From Parachlamydiales bacterium (GTDB lineage: Bacteria > Chlamydiota > Chlamydiia > Chlamydiales > SM23-39), in assembly GCA_016931275.1 (NCBI GenBank), contig JAFGFA010000020.1:1-62066 (forward strand): a stretch of 62,066 nucleotides of DNA. Reading direction: 5' to 3'. Shown here in pieces: positions 38,030 to 46,423 of this stretch. The notes beneath the pieces were generated by a model, which saw only the letters and a program-made list of their open reading frames with translations, did not search any database and had not been told where the DNA came from. The position numbers and the translations under genes were made by a program. Every line of letters starts with the position of its first letter. Positions within the stretch are counted from its first letter, which is position 1.

Positions 38030-39127
38030 TCAGAACTCCTGTTGGAAATTTTTAATCGCTGTTTTAATCGGGATGCCTGCTGTTTGTCCAAGACCGCAAA
38101 AGGAAGTTTCTGTCATGCAGTCACAAAGAGATAATAAGAGGTCAATATCCTTTTTTGTATGCTGTCTATAGATGATCTTTTCTAGCATTTCTAAAGCTCG
38201 AGTTGTTCCTTCGCGGCAAGGAGTGCATTTTCCGCAGCTTTCATGGACAAAGAATTGTAAGATATTTCGGCATAGCTTGGGGATGCTTTGGTGGATATCG
38301 ACTGCAATAATAGTCGCAGAACCGAACATGGCTCCATGTTTTTTTAGTTCTTCTATGCCTAGACGAAGAGAAGGATCATATCGTACGCATCCTCCTGCGC
38401 AACCGAAGAAAAGCGCTTTTAAGGGGGCAGTAGGTTTTGCGACATCAAAGAGTTCTTTTGCCGTAATATTTTCTGGAAATTCGTATATTTTTGGGAATTG
38501 AACACATCCGGATACCGAAAATAAACGTAAATCTTTCCAGCCGCCTGCAATAATAAGAGGAACATTGGCAAGGGTTTCGACATTGTTGATACAGGTTGGA
38601 GTTCCGTATAAGCCCTTTTGAGCAGGAAAAGGGGGTTTTGTTCGTGGTTCGGGACGTATATTTTCTATGGAATTCATAATAGAAGTCTCATCTCCGCAAA
38701 TATAAGCTCCAGAACCAAGTACAATAGAAATAGTAAGAGGAATAAGATCTAATTGTTTTTGATATTTTTGAATAACGGCTTCTAGAGATTGTTGGAGATA
38801 ATGATATTCTCCTCGTAAATAGATGAAAGCCTTTTGTGCTTTAATCGCTAGAGAAGCAATGGCAATGCCTTCGATGAGAAGATCAGGATTGTTATCAGCG
38901 ATGAATTTGTCTTTAAAAGTACCGGGCTCTCCCTCGTCAAAATTGCAGATCAGATGTTTTTCTGATCTGGGGGCATTAAGTGCAAATTTCCATTTGGTCG
39001 CTGTAGGGAAATTGGCTCCTCCTCGGCCGCGTAAATTTGCCTTTTCGATCATATGGATAATTTCTAGAGGTTGTAAAGAAAGCGCTTTTGTCAACGAAGT
39101 AAAATGAGTCGTGTTTGTTATTTGCAT
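38030..39127 (-). CDS. hydB: NuoF-like NAD(P)H-binding hydrogenase subunit
   Basis: 365 residues. Flavin and nucleotide sites are present: NLRGRGGANFPTATKWKFAL, ICNFDEGEPGTFKDKF and GSGAYICGDETSIMNSIE. The C-terminal [4Fe-4S] site reads SCGKCTPCREGTTRALEM with a distal CGLG cysteine. It lacks the N-terminal thioredoxin-like [2Fe-2S] domain and the C-terminal ferredoxin domain of larger HydB/HndC subunits. It passes electrons between NAD(P)H and the hydrogenase. It begins 10 bases inside hydC and ends 5 bases before hydA. Confidence 0.92.
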   Translation of the reverse strand: MQITNTTHFTSLTKALSLQPLEIIHMIEKANLRGRGGANFPTATKWKFALNAPRSEKHLICNFDEGEPGTFKDKFIADNNPDLLIEGIAIASLAIKAQKAFIYLRGEYHYLQQSLEAVIQKYQKQLDLIPLTISIVLGSGAYICGDETSIMNSIENIRPEPRTKPPFPAQKGLYGTPTCINNVETLANVPLIIAGGWKDLRLFSVSGCVQFPKIYEFPENITAKELFDVAKPTAPLKALFFGCAGGCVRYDPSLRLGIEELKKHGAMFGSATIIAVDIHQSIPKLCRNILQFFVHESCGKCTPCREGTTRALEMLEKIIYRQHTKKDIDLLLSLCDCMTETSFCGLGQTAGIPIKTAIKNFQQEF

Positions 39128-39531
39128 TGATCGAAAATCTCCTTTAATTTCTCTATGGTAACATCTGTATGCAAGGTGTCATCGATCATCATAGCCGGAG
39201 GCTGATCGCAACAGCCTATGCAAGAAGTCAGCTCAAGAGAAAATTTTCGGTCGGAGGTTGTTTCTCCCGGCAAAATACCTAATAGGGTTTTAATAGCTTC
39301 TAGAAGATTGTGAGATCCTTTCATAAAACAGGAAGGCGAATGACATACTCTAATGATATGTTGACCGGTTTTTTTCAGACGGAAAAAAGAATAAAAAGAG
39401 GCAATTTCGTAAATCGTGATCATAGGGATTTTTGTTTTTTTAGAGAGTTCTATCAAGCGTTCTTTCGGTAGATATCCCTCTTCTTTTTGGATTTGTTGCA
39501 ACTGGACTAAAAGAGCATTTCGTTGACTCAT
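39118..39531 (-). CDS. hydC: NuoE-like [2Fe-2S] hydrogenase subunit
   Basis: 137 residues with the thioredoxin-like fold of NuoE/HndA. The four cluster cysteines are in VCHSPSCFMKG and in TSCIGCCDQPPAMMID, and an N-terminal helical part contains QQIQKEEGYLPKERL. It hands electrons between the flavin subunit and HydA. As first gene of the operon it starts about 100 bases from the divergent metal transporter, and the Fur-like array lies between the two. Confidence 0.92.
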   Translation of the reverse strand: MSQRNALLVQLQQIQKEEGYLPKERLIELSKKTKIPMITIYEIASFYSFFRLKKTGQHIIRVCHSPSCFMKGSHNLLEAIKTLLGILPGETTSDRKFSLELTSCIGCCDQPPAMMIDDTLHTDVTIEKLKEIFDQCK

Positions 39532-39578
39532 GGTTTTTTCTCTCTAGAGCTTTTTTGTACTAAAAAAGATGTTTTTAC

Positions 39579-39596
39579 TTTATCATTATCATTACC
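39579..39596. promoter_or_regulatory. Fur-like GATAAT array between hydrogenase and metal transporter
   Basis: On the minus strand the 18 bases read GGTAAT-GATAAT-GATAAA, three tandem copies of the GATAAT hexamer that makes up Fur-type boxes. It is 40 bases before the transporter gene and 48 before hydC, so a bound repressor could affect both. Which regulator binds is not known. Confidence 0.5.
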
Positions 39597-39635
39597 ATAT
39601 AGTTATTTTTTTTAACACAAAAGAGACGTAGATCG

Positions 39636-40493
39636 ATGAATCTTTTTTATCGTTTGTTGTTTTTAGGTATTTTTTTGAGTTGTAACGGATGTTTTCAAAA
39701 GAAGCCTATCGAAAAGAAAGAAAAAATCTCTGTTTTTGTTTCTATTTTGCCCTTGAAGAATTTTGTAGAAGAGATCGGCAAAGATTATATCGATGTACAA
39801 GTGATGGTCCTTCCAGGCCAAAGTCCTGAAACATATGCTCCGATGCCGAAACAGATAGAAGCCTTAGGGAGAGCAGATCTTTATTATAAAATAGGAGTTC
39901 CCTTTGAGAACATGTGGATGGACAAAATGCAAAAGAATGCTCCGCATCTTCGTGTGATCGACGTTACCGAGGATCTGCCGATTTCCCATGAAGAAGATCC
40001 CCATGTTTGGATGAACCCTTTATATGTTATCCGCATGTGCGAGAGGATTGTACAAAGTTTAGTCTCTATCGATCCAGATCGCCAACAAATCTACCAAAAA
40101 AATTGCCTCAGTTTTCAAAAAAAATTGTCTGAGTTAGATGAAAAATTGCAAAAGCAATTGTCGCCCTTTAAGGGGAGGGCTTTTTTAGTATTTCATCCCG
40201 CATGGGGATATTTTGCTAAAAGATACGGATTGCTTCAATTAGCTATAGAAAAAGAGGGGAAAGATCCTGGACCTCGCGATATTTTAGCGATTATTGCCGA
40301 AGCTAAAAAAGAAAATATTTCCGCCATTTTTGTTCAAAAACAATTCGATCAGAAAAATGCTCGTGTTATTGCAGAGGCTCTTCAAGCAAAGATTATTGTG
40401 GCAGATCCTTTGGCAGAAAAATATATTTTAAATATGGAAGATTTTACGCAACAATTAATCCACTCTTTTCATGATGCCCAAGATAGTCATTGA
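39636..40493 (+). CDS. Metal ABC transporter substrate-binding lipoprotein (ZnuA/TroA family)
   Basis: 285 residues. The N-terminus has a hydrophobic segment ending in SCNGCFQKK, consistent with a lipobox. VSILPLKNFVEEIGKDYIDV and VMVLPGQSPETYAPMPKQIE are typical of cluster A-I binding proteins. Metal ligands expected in HEEDPHVWMNPL, LVFHPAWGYF and VADPL are present. A long histidine-rich loop, usual in zinc-specific members, is missing, so iron or manganese as in chlamydial YtgA is equally possible. The gene overlaps the ATPase gene by 23 bases. Confidence 0.88.
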   Translation: MNLFYRLLFLGIFLSCNGCFQKKPIEKKEKISVFVSILPLKNFVEEIGKDYIDVQVMVLPGQSPETYAPMPKQIEALGRADLYYKIGVPFENMWMDKMQKNAPHLRVIDVTEDLPISHEEDPHVWMNPLYVIRMCERIVQSLVSIDPDRQQIYQKNCLSFQKKLSELDEKLQKQLSPFKGRAFLVFHPAWGYFAKRYGLLQLAIEKEGKDPGPRDILAIIAEAKKENISAIFVQKQFDQKNARVIAEALQAKIIVADPLAEKYILNMEDFTQQLIHSFHDAQDSH

Positions 40494-41205
40494 CATACAA
40501 AAACTCTCCTTTTTCTATGAAAAAGGGGTTAAAATACTCGATAACATTAATCTCCGAATTCATGAGAAAGAATTTTTGGGAATTGTGGGTCCTAATGGGG
40601 GTGGCAAGAGCACCTTGATTAAATTGATGGGAGGATTGATTTCACCTGTAAAAGGGAAGATTGTTGTTTTAGGAAAGTCTCCTAAAACTATGCGTACCGA
40701 GATCGGTTATGTCCCGCAATTTTCTACCTGCGAAAAACATTTTCCTATTTCTGTAAGGGACATGATCCTGATGGGGCGACTGGGAAAAACCTCATGGGGA
40801 GGATTTTATAGAAAGAAAGATAAAGCGATGGTTGCTAAAATCATGGAAGAATTGGAAATCTCTTCTTGGAAAGATCGTCCTATTGGGATGCTTTCCGGAG
40901 GCGAGTTTCAACGAGTGCTGATTGCTCGTGCTCTAGTCTGTGATCCAAAGATCCTTTTACTTGATGAGCCGGTTTCCAGCACAGATCCTCAGGCAGAAGA
41001 AAATATTTTCGATTTATTAAAAAGGCTTAATGAAAGAGTGACGATTATTGTCGTTTCTCATGATATAGGGCTGATTTCCCATTATGTCCATCGAGTGGCC
41101 TGTCTTAATATCACTTTAGTCTGTCATAAAACTTCTCAGCTTACCGATGTTCTTCTACAAGAAATATATAAGACCCCGATCCGATTTATTCAGCATTATC
41201 AATGA
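40471..41205 (+). CDS. Metal ABC transporter ATP-binding protein (ZnuC/MntB-like)
   Basis: 244 residues. Walker A GPNGGGKST at about residue 40, Q-loop VPQFS, signature LSGGEFQRVLIARAL, Walker B ILLLDEPVSS and the H-loop VVSHD are all intact. It powers the neighbouring permease. Two ATGs at 40471 and 40474 are equivalent. It is translationally coupled to the binding protein gene. Confidence 0.93.
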   Translation: MMPKIVIDIQKLSFFYEKGVKILDNINLRIHEKEFLGIVGPNGGGKSTLIKLMGGLISPVKGKIVVLGKSPKTMRTEIGYVPQFSTCEKHFPISVRDMILMGRLGKTSWGGFYRKKDKAMVAKIMEELEISSWKDRPIGMLSGGEFQRVLIARALVCDPKILLLDEPVSSTDPQAEENIFDLLKRLNERVTIIVVSHDIGLISHYVHRVACLNITLVCHKTSQLTDVLLQEIYKTPIRFIQHYQ

Positions 41206-41329
41206 GAGATGTCTTTTGATAAATTCCTAGGTCTTTCTTTTTTTCTTTTGTTCGTGGTACGCTAAACGTGGTTTTTTATCTTGAGGCTTTGAGTGTTATT
41301 TTGTTTAAGGACTAGGAGGTTGTAATAAG

Positions 41330-42145
41330 ATGATAGAGATCATGCAACAGCCATTTTTATTACGAGCTTTATTGGGCTCTGTCTTAGCCTGCATTGCTTG
41401 TGGTATCATCGGCCCTTTTGTGGTGGCGAGACGTATCGGCTACATATCAGGCGGTATAGCGCATGCAGTATTGGGCGGCATGGGAATTGCCTATTTTATG
41501 CAAAAAAGCCCTCTTGTAGGGGCTTTGGCCGCAGCTCTGATCTCTGCGTTGATTATTGGGTATGTGAGCATTAAATCGAAACAGAACGAAGATGTTATTA
41601 TTAGCGCTCTTTGGGCCAGCGGTATGGCTCTGGGGATACTTTTTATAAGCAAAACACCGGGATACAGTACCGATTTAATGAGCTATCTTTTTGGAAATGT
41701 TTTGCTGATAGCTTCCAAACATATTTATTTTATTGCCCTTTTAGATGGGATCATCCTCATGGTTGTATTTACCTTTTATAAGCAATTTGTCGCAGTTTGT
41801 TTCGATGAAGAATTTGCGTATATGCGAGGAGTTTTTTCAAGCGGTTATTATATGCTTCTTTTATGTATTGTGGCCCTGACCGTTGTTACTCTGATTCAAA
41901 TTGTAGGGCTCATATTGGTGATCGCTCTATTAATTCTTCCTGCAGCGATCGGTTTTTTGGCTTTTCGTTCTTTATATAAAATTATTATGTCCGCTATCTT
42001 TTTAGGTGTTGTTTTTTCCTTTTTTGGACTATTCATTTCCTATGAATATAATCTTCCTACAGGGCCGAGCATTATTCTTCTTACTGCTCTTTCTTTTATC
42101 CTGTCCTTAGTCCTGAAAAGAGTCGGTCAAAAAATTACCTCATAA
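41330..42145 (+). CDS. Metal ABC transporter permease (ZnuB/TroC family)
   Basis: 271 residues with about eight hydrophobic helices. ACGIIGPFVVARRIGYISGG and AHAVLGGMGIAY at the N-terminus and ILVIALLILPAAIGFLAFRS near the C-terminus are family landmarks. A strong AGGAGG precedes the ATG. A 124-base gap separates it from the ATPase gene. Only this one permease gene is present, whereas Chlamydia ytg has two, one fused to the YtgR repressor; no repressor domain is seen here. Confidence 0.92.
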   Translation: MIEIMQQPFLLRALLGSVLACIACGIIGPFVVARRIGYISGGIAHAVLGGMGIAYFMQKSPLVGALAAALISALIIGYVSIKSKQNEDVIISALWASGMALGILFISKTPGYSTDLMSYLFGNVLLIASKHIYFIALLDGIILMVVFTFYKQFVAVCFDEEFAYMRGVFSSGYYMLLLCIVALTVVTLIQIVGLILVIALLILPAAIGFLAFRSLYKIIMSAIFLGVVFSFFGLFISYEYNLPTGPSIILLTALSFILSLVLKRVGQKITS

Positions 42146-42191
42146 GAAGAAAGGTTCTTTTACGATTTTTTAGAAAAAAGAAATAAGATTT

Positions 42192-42230
42192 TATCAAATT
42201 ACACTAAAAAATCTCTTTTTTAAGGAAAGA
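42192..42230. repeat. 39-base intergenic repeat, copy 1
   Basis: Starts TATCAAATTACA and shares 32 of 39 positions with 51587-51625. Both copies lie downstream of a plus-strand gene and facing a minus-strand gene, so they may be part of convergent terminators or a small dispersed element. Confidence 0.4.
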
Positions 42231-42232
42231 TG

Positions 42233-42802
42233 TCAAAGGGTTGTTTTTTTTATCCATATTAGAAAGGGAGCATTATTTTTACAGTAATTTTGACACTGGT
42301 AGATAGCAAATAGCCCCGGATCAAGTCTAGGCAAAAATTCGAAAATTGCTTCTGATTCTCTTTTTCCTTCCGGATGTCCGGGATAGCACATAATGCTAAT
42401 AGCTCCCTCGGGAGCTAGGATGGAAAGGGCGCTTTCAAGACTTTTTATAGTAGAGGAGGCGGTGGTTGTGATCTTTTTATCCGATCCGGGAAGATATCCT
42501 AAATTGTAGACGATCAAAGAAGGAGGTTGGTCTTTAGCCGCTATAGAAAGATCTTCATGAGAAGCATGAAAAAAATCAATGTGGGGAGCTCCGGACGGGA
42601 ACTCTCCTTCAAGCAATGTACGCGTGGCCTCTAACGCCTGTTGTTGGATATCAAAAAGAAATAGTTTTCCCTTGGGGATCCTTTTTGCTAAAAAAAGTGC
42701 GTCATGCCCATTTCCGCAAGTGGCATCAATGACATAATCTTTTTCTTGAAGATGGTGTACCCATAAGGCCTTGGCCAGATCTAGGTGAGAATAATATTTC
42801 AT
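42233..42802 (-). CDS. mnmM: MnmM/YtqB-like tRNA methyltransferase
   Basis: 189 residues from the ATG at 42802; a TTG 51 bases upstream overlaps the promoter of the divergent gene and is not used. The SAM-binding loop VIDATCGNGHDALFLAKR at residues 24-41 and the motif IVYNLGYLPGSDKKITT are those of pfam06962. YtqB of that family was shown to be MnmM, which finishes the 5-methylaminomethyl-2-thiouridine at the tRNA wobble position. A conserved AISIMCYPGHPEG segment supports the call. The enzyme would be cytoplasmic. Confidence 0.75.
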   Translation of the reverse strand: MKYYSHLDLAKALWVHHLQEKDYVIDATCGNGHDALFLAKRIPKGKLFLFDIQQQALEATRTLLEGEFPSGAPHIDFFHASHEDLSIAAKDQPPSLIVYNLGYLPGSDKKITTTASSTIKSLESALSILAPEGAISIMCYPGHPEGKRESEAIFEFLPRLDPGLFAIYQCQNYCKNNAPFLIWIKKTTL

Positions 42803-42846
42803 AAGATAAACTAGTATAGCACAGAGAGGGCACTCTAGTAAATACG

Positions 42847-42874
42847 TTGACAACTAAAATTATTGTTTTATAAA
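42847..42874 (+). promoter_or_regulatory. Strong promoter for the POTRA-domain gene
   Basis: TTGACA at 42847-42852 and TATAAA at 42869-42874 with a 16-base spacer, about 22 bases before the ATG. Both boxes are at or near consensus. AGGAG follows at 42877. Confidence 0.65.
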
Positions 42875-42896
42875 ACAGGAGAAGAAGAGAGAAACT

Positions 42897-43394
42897 ATGC
42901 AAAGGGATATTTTAAAGAGATTTCTCATGGGAACAATCCTGTGCAGCAATTTTTGCCTTCTCTCGACGGAAAATTCGAAAATAGCTCAGCGATATGAAGA
43001 TATAGCTCCTAAGGAAGTTCCCTATGATCGGGGAAAAAGCGTTCAGCCAGAGGAGGAAATCATTTCAGTAGATCGGAAAAAGGTGTTGGTAAAACAATTG
43101 CGAGCGTTAATTTTTACAGATTATTCCCATACTGGCGATGGAAGAGAGAGGGCGGATAGGCAAGGGATTTATATTGTAGGAGTCAAGATCCCTCAAGAGG
43201 AAAATTTTAAAAGACAAATGCAAAAATATCTTCAAAAACCTGTGACGCTTGATTTAATTGAGACGATTCGCGACGAAGTCATTGCCTACTATCACCAACA
43301 AAAGATCTCTTCGGTAAAAGTACTGTTTTCTCCCTATCAAAAAATATCTTCAGGAAGTTTGCATTATATTATAGATTCCAAAGTCGAAAAATAA
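42897..43394 (+). CDS. Exported protein with an isolated POTRA domain
   Basis: 165 residues. A weak signal peptide (LKRFLMGTILCSNFCLLS) is followed by a polar linker (residues 30-65) and one POTRA-type beta-alpha-alpha-beta-beta unit. That unit contains LVKQLRALIFTD, KIPQEENFKRQMQKYLQKPV, TLDLIETIRDEVIAYYHQQ and KVLFSPYQKISSGSLHYIID. POTRA units of this kind precede the barrel of ShlB/FhaC-type transporters; here the chain ends before any barrel. It may be a stand-alone chaperone for two-partner secretion or a truncated relic. The strong promoter and ribosome site argue for expression. Confidence 0.65.
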   Translation: MQRDILKRFLMGTILCSNFCLLSTENSKIAQRYEDIAPKEVPYDRGKSVQPEEEIISVDRKKVLVKQLRALIFTDYSHTGDGRERADRQGIYIVGVKIPQEENFKRQMQKYLQKPVTLDLIETIRDEVIAYYHQQKISSVKVLFSPYQKISSGSLHYIIDSKVEK

Positions 43395-43485
43395 TTGCCA
43401 AAAGTTTTCTAGAATAGATCTTGAAAGAGAACGTCCAAAATATTATGCATCTGTTTTTTTCTTCTCATGATATGATAGATTTTCT

Positions 43486-44940
43486 ATGCAATATGATTGT
43501 ATTATTATAGGAACAGGACTTAGTGGTTCCATTGCTGCTTACATCTTAGGTAAAAGAGGGTTTCGTGTCGCTCTTTTTTCCTCTCAAAAGAATATTTCGG
43601 ATTCTAATTCATCTCATGCTCAAGGAGGAATTGTCTATAGGGGAGAGGGAGATTCCCCCGAGCTGCTCTTTCACGATATAATGCGGGCAGGACAGATTTG
43701 CGATCGAAAGGCTCTTTTGGATTTTACGATTCGGGCGCCGCTCTTTGTGGAAGAATTTTTAATCCGCGAATTGAATGTTCCCTTTGATCGTATCGATAAA
43801 AATTTTTCCTTAGCTTTGGAAGGCGGACATTCTATGCCGCGTATTTTGCATTGTTGTGATAGGACTGGAAAAATCATCATGACCTATCTTGCTCAAGCTT
43901 TGGAAAAAATATCTAATGTGCAACTGTTTTTGCAACATCAAGCTTTGGAGTTGATCAAACATAATGATCGCTGTGTAGGAGTTTGGATACGAAAACAAAC
44001 ATCTGCTTATGCTTATCCCTTTTTTGCTCCGGAGACTATTTTAGCTACAGGGGGAGTAGGAAGGCTTTTTTGCCATACGACGAATCCTTTACCGTCTTTA
44101 GGTGAAGGAATTGGTATGGCTGCACATATTGGAGCAGAATTAGCTGGTCTCGAATATGTCCAATTTCATCCTACTGCATTATATTCTTCCAAAGACCGTT
44201 TTTTGATATCGGAAGCGATGCGAGGGGCCGGTGCTCGTTTGTTCGATGTGTCTAGGCAGCCTTTTATGCATCAATATCATGAACAAAAAGATTTAGCCCC
44301 TAGAGATATTGTTGCTAAAGCGATCTTACAGCAAATGAACCGAGATCAGACAGATCATGTTTGGTTATCGATCTGCCATCAAGATAGTGCTTATCTTCGA
44401 AAACGTTTTCCCTGGATCTATGAGCAGTGTATGCAAAGGGGATTTGATCTGACGCAAGAAGACCTTCCTGTAGTTCCTGCAGCACATTACCATGTAGGGG
44501 GTATTCGCGTGGATTCTTGCGGTTGTACCAATATTCAGGGGCTTCGAGCCGCTGGAGAAGTGGCATTTAGCGGCATTCACGGAGCCAATCGCTTGGCCTC
44601 TACTTCCTTATTGGAAGCGCTTTATTTAGGGGTGTTAGCAGCGCAGAATATACCTATGGAGGAGAAAATAGAGAACGGTCTGAATCTTTCGCGGAAAAAG
44701 GTTCGAAGGCATTTTTCTCCTTCTATTATACAAACTGTGCAAAACATGATGTGGCAAAATGTGGGAGTAAAAAGATCCAAAGAAAAATTATTTCTGGCAG
44801 TCGAGCAATTATCTTTTTTGTATGAACAATTACCCATGCACGATTTTTTTGTAGAAAGAAATTTTTTAAAAACTGCTTATTTAATAGCTTTAGCCGCTTA
44901 TTCCAATCCTAAATCATGCGGATGTCATTTTGTAGAGTAA
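43486..44940 (+). CDS. nadB: L-aspartate oxidase
   Basis: 484 residues. The FAD site GTGLSGSIAAYILG opens the chain. SSHAQGGIVYRGEGDSPELL is typical of NadB. ILATGGVGRLFCHTTNP, GAELAGLEYVQFHPTALY and the catalytic region with RGAGARLFD follow, then VPAAHYHVGGIRVD and HGANRLASTSLLEALYLG. The enzyme oxidises L-aspartate to iminoaspartate, the first step of NAD synthesis, using oxygen or fumarate as acceptor. No nadA or nadC lies in this window. The C-terminus ends with CGCHF, which is unlikely to hold a cluster. Confidence 0.92.
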   Translation: MQYDCIIIGTGLSGSIAAYILGKRGFRVALFSSQKNISDSNSSHAQGGIVYRGEGDSPELLFHDIMRAGQICDRKALLDFTIRAPLFVEEFLIRELNVPFDRIDKNFSLALEGGHSMPRILHCCDRTGKIIMTYLAQALEKISNVQLFLQHQALELIKHNDRCVGVWIRKQTSAYAYPFFAPETILATGGVGRLFCHTTNPLPSLGEGIGMAAHIGAELAGLEYVQFHPTALYSSKDRFLISEAMRGAGARLFDVSRQPFMHQYHEQKDLAPRDIVAKAILQQMNRDQTDHVWLSICHQDSAYLRKRFPWIYEQCMQRGFDLTQEDLPVVPAAHYHVGGIRVDSCGCTNIQGLRAAGEVAFSGIHGANRLASTSLLEALYLGVLAAQNIPMEEKIENGLNLSRKKVRRHFSPSIIQTVQNMMWQNVGVKRSKEKLFLAVEQLSFLYEQLPMHDFFVERNFLKTAYLIALAAYSNPKSCGCHFVE

Positions 44941-45005
44941 ATACTACTTTTTTCAGGAGAATATTTTGCAAATTATCTTGATATGGCATATGATTTTATC
45001 CTTTT

Positions 45006-45079
45006 GGGGTATTAGCTCAGTTGGTTAGAGCGCCACGTTGACATCGTGGAGGTCAGCTGTTCGAGTCAGCTATATCCCA
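45006..45079 (+). tRNA. tRNA-Val(GAC)
   Basis: Cloverleaf with acceptor GGGGTAT/ATATCCC, D stem GCTC/GAGC, anticodon arm CCACG-TTGACAT-CGTGG with anticodon GAC, T loop TTCGAGT and discriminator A. No CCA is encoded. Confidence 0.94.
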
Positions 45080-45324
45080 TTAAAAATAAGAGAATTAAGA
45101 ACACATTCTTCTTTTCTTTTTTATGCTGATGGTCTCTAGCAATAGACGATAACAAAAAATGATTGCACAAGAACCATAAATTAGGGTAATCTTCTTATTT
45201 TGAATAAGATCGAGAACGTTAAGGTGCATTGGGTCTTTAGTAAGGTTTTCATAGATAACAACCTTCCCCTGTGGATCGCCTCGATGATAGAGTAAGAAAA
45301 AACAGTATCAAAGGAAGATAAGTT

Positions 45325-45831
45325 TTGAAAGTTAATAGAGCTATACGAGCTCCTACTGTGCGTGTCATTGGACCGGACGGGGCGCAGTTAGGAATCATGG
45401 GCAGTAAAGATGCTTTGAAAAGGGCTGAATCTATGGGATTGGATCTCGTTGAAGTGGCCTCTAATACTACTCCTCCTGTGTGTAGGATTATTGATTATGG
45501 AAAATATCGATATCAGCAGACAAAAAAGGAGAAGGAAAGTAAGAAAGCACAGCACCAGATCAAGGTGAAGGAAATCAAAGTGAAACCGAATATTGATGTG
45601 CATGATTTTCAGACAAAGGAAAAGCGGGCAAGAGAATTTATTGAAAAAGGACTGAAAGTACGAGTGACGTGTATGTTTCGGGGACGAGAAATGTTGCATA
45701 TGGATTTAGGAACGAAAGTAATGCAGAAAATGTGTGAGGATCTTTCTGATGTGGCAAGTGTCGAAATGCCAATGAAACAGATGGGAAGGATGATTACACT
45801 TGTCCTTTCACCAATGAGTAAGAAAAAATAA
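45325..45831 (+). CDS. infC: Translation initiation factor IF-3
   Basis: 168 residues. The N-domain reads [20 protein letters not shown] and [20 protein letters not shown]. The C-domain has [20 protein letters not shown] and [10 protein letters not shown]. The only possible start is TTG at 45325: a stop is in frame 6 bases upstream, and AAGGAAG sits 7 bases before it. A rare start codon at infC is the usual device for self-regulation, since IF-3 discriminates against non-AUG starts. It heads infC-rpmI-rplT-pheS. Confidence 0.96.
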   Translation: MKVNRAIRAPTVRVIGPDGAQLGIMGSKDALKRAESMGLDLVEVASNTTPPVCRIIDYGKYRYQQTKKEKESKKAQHQIKVKEIKVKPNIDVHDFQTKEKRAREFIEKGLKVRVTCMFRGREMLHMDLGTKVMQKMCEDLSDVASVEMPMKQMGRMITLVLSPMSKKK

Positions 45832-45845
45832 GAGGAGAATGTATT

Positions 45846-46043
45846 GTGCCTAAGATGAAAACTAATAAGTCTGTCGTCGGCCGATTTAAGAAGACTGGAA
45901 CAGGTAAATTAAAGAGACACCGTCCGGGGCTTCGGCATATATTAACTAAAAAAGCATCAAAAAGAAAAAGGCGCTTAGCACGTGCCCAAATAGTATTTAA
46001 ATCATTTGAAAAAACCTATAAACGCTTAATAGGTAAAATATAA
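45846..46043 (+). CDS. rpmI: 50S ribosomal protein L35
   Basis: 65 residues from a GTG preceded by GAGGAG. PKMKTNKSVVGRFKKTGTGK and RRHxL-type region KRHRPGLRHILTKKASKRKR are the family signatures. Size is normal. It lies 14 bases after infC and 17 before rplT. Confidence 0.95.
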   Translation: MPKMKTNKSVVGRFKKTGTGKLKRHRPGLRHILTKKASKRKRRLARAQIVFKSFEKTYKRLIGKI

Positions 46044-46060
46044 AACGGGAGTAATTGTTT

Positions 46061-46423
46061 ATGACACGGGTCACGAATGCTGTGGCTTCCAAGAAACGTA
46101 GAAAACGTCTTTTTAAAAGGGCAAAAGGTTTTTGGGGAGACCGAAAAAACCATACTCGTCTGACAAAAGATGCTGTGATGAAAGCGATGGCTTTTAATTA
46201 TGAGCATCGTAAAAAGAAGAAAGGAGATTTTCGACGTCTTTGGATCATACGTATTAATGCTGCGGCTAGAATGCATGGTATTTCTTATAGTAAGCTGATT
46301 CAAGGGTTGTCGAAAGCTGGATGCCAGATCAACCGAAAACTATTGGCCCATATGGCCATACATGATCCAAAAGTATTTGGAGAAGTTGCAACCTCAGCTA
46401 AAAAAGCGCTTGTTGCTAAATGA
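46061..46423 (+). CDS. rplT: 50S ribosomal protein L20
   Basis: 120 residues from the ATG at 46061, after CGGGAG. It starts MTRVTNAVASKKRRKRLFKR, an extended basic tail, and contains KKKKGDFRRLWIIRINAAAR and YSKLIQGLSKAGCQINRKLL. L20 is an early assembly protein and represses the infC operon in many bacteria. An upstream TTG is rejected. The stop overlaps pheS in ATGA. Confidence 0.96.
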   Translation: MTRVTNAVASKKRRKRLFKRAKGFWGDRKNHTRLTKDAVMKAMAFNYEHRKKKKGDFRRLWIIRINAAARMHGISYSKLIQGLSKAGCQINRKLLAHMAIHDPKVFGEVATSAKKALVAK

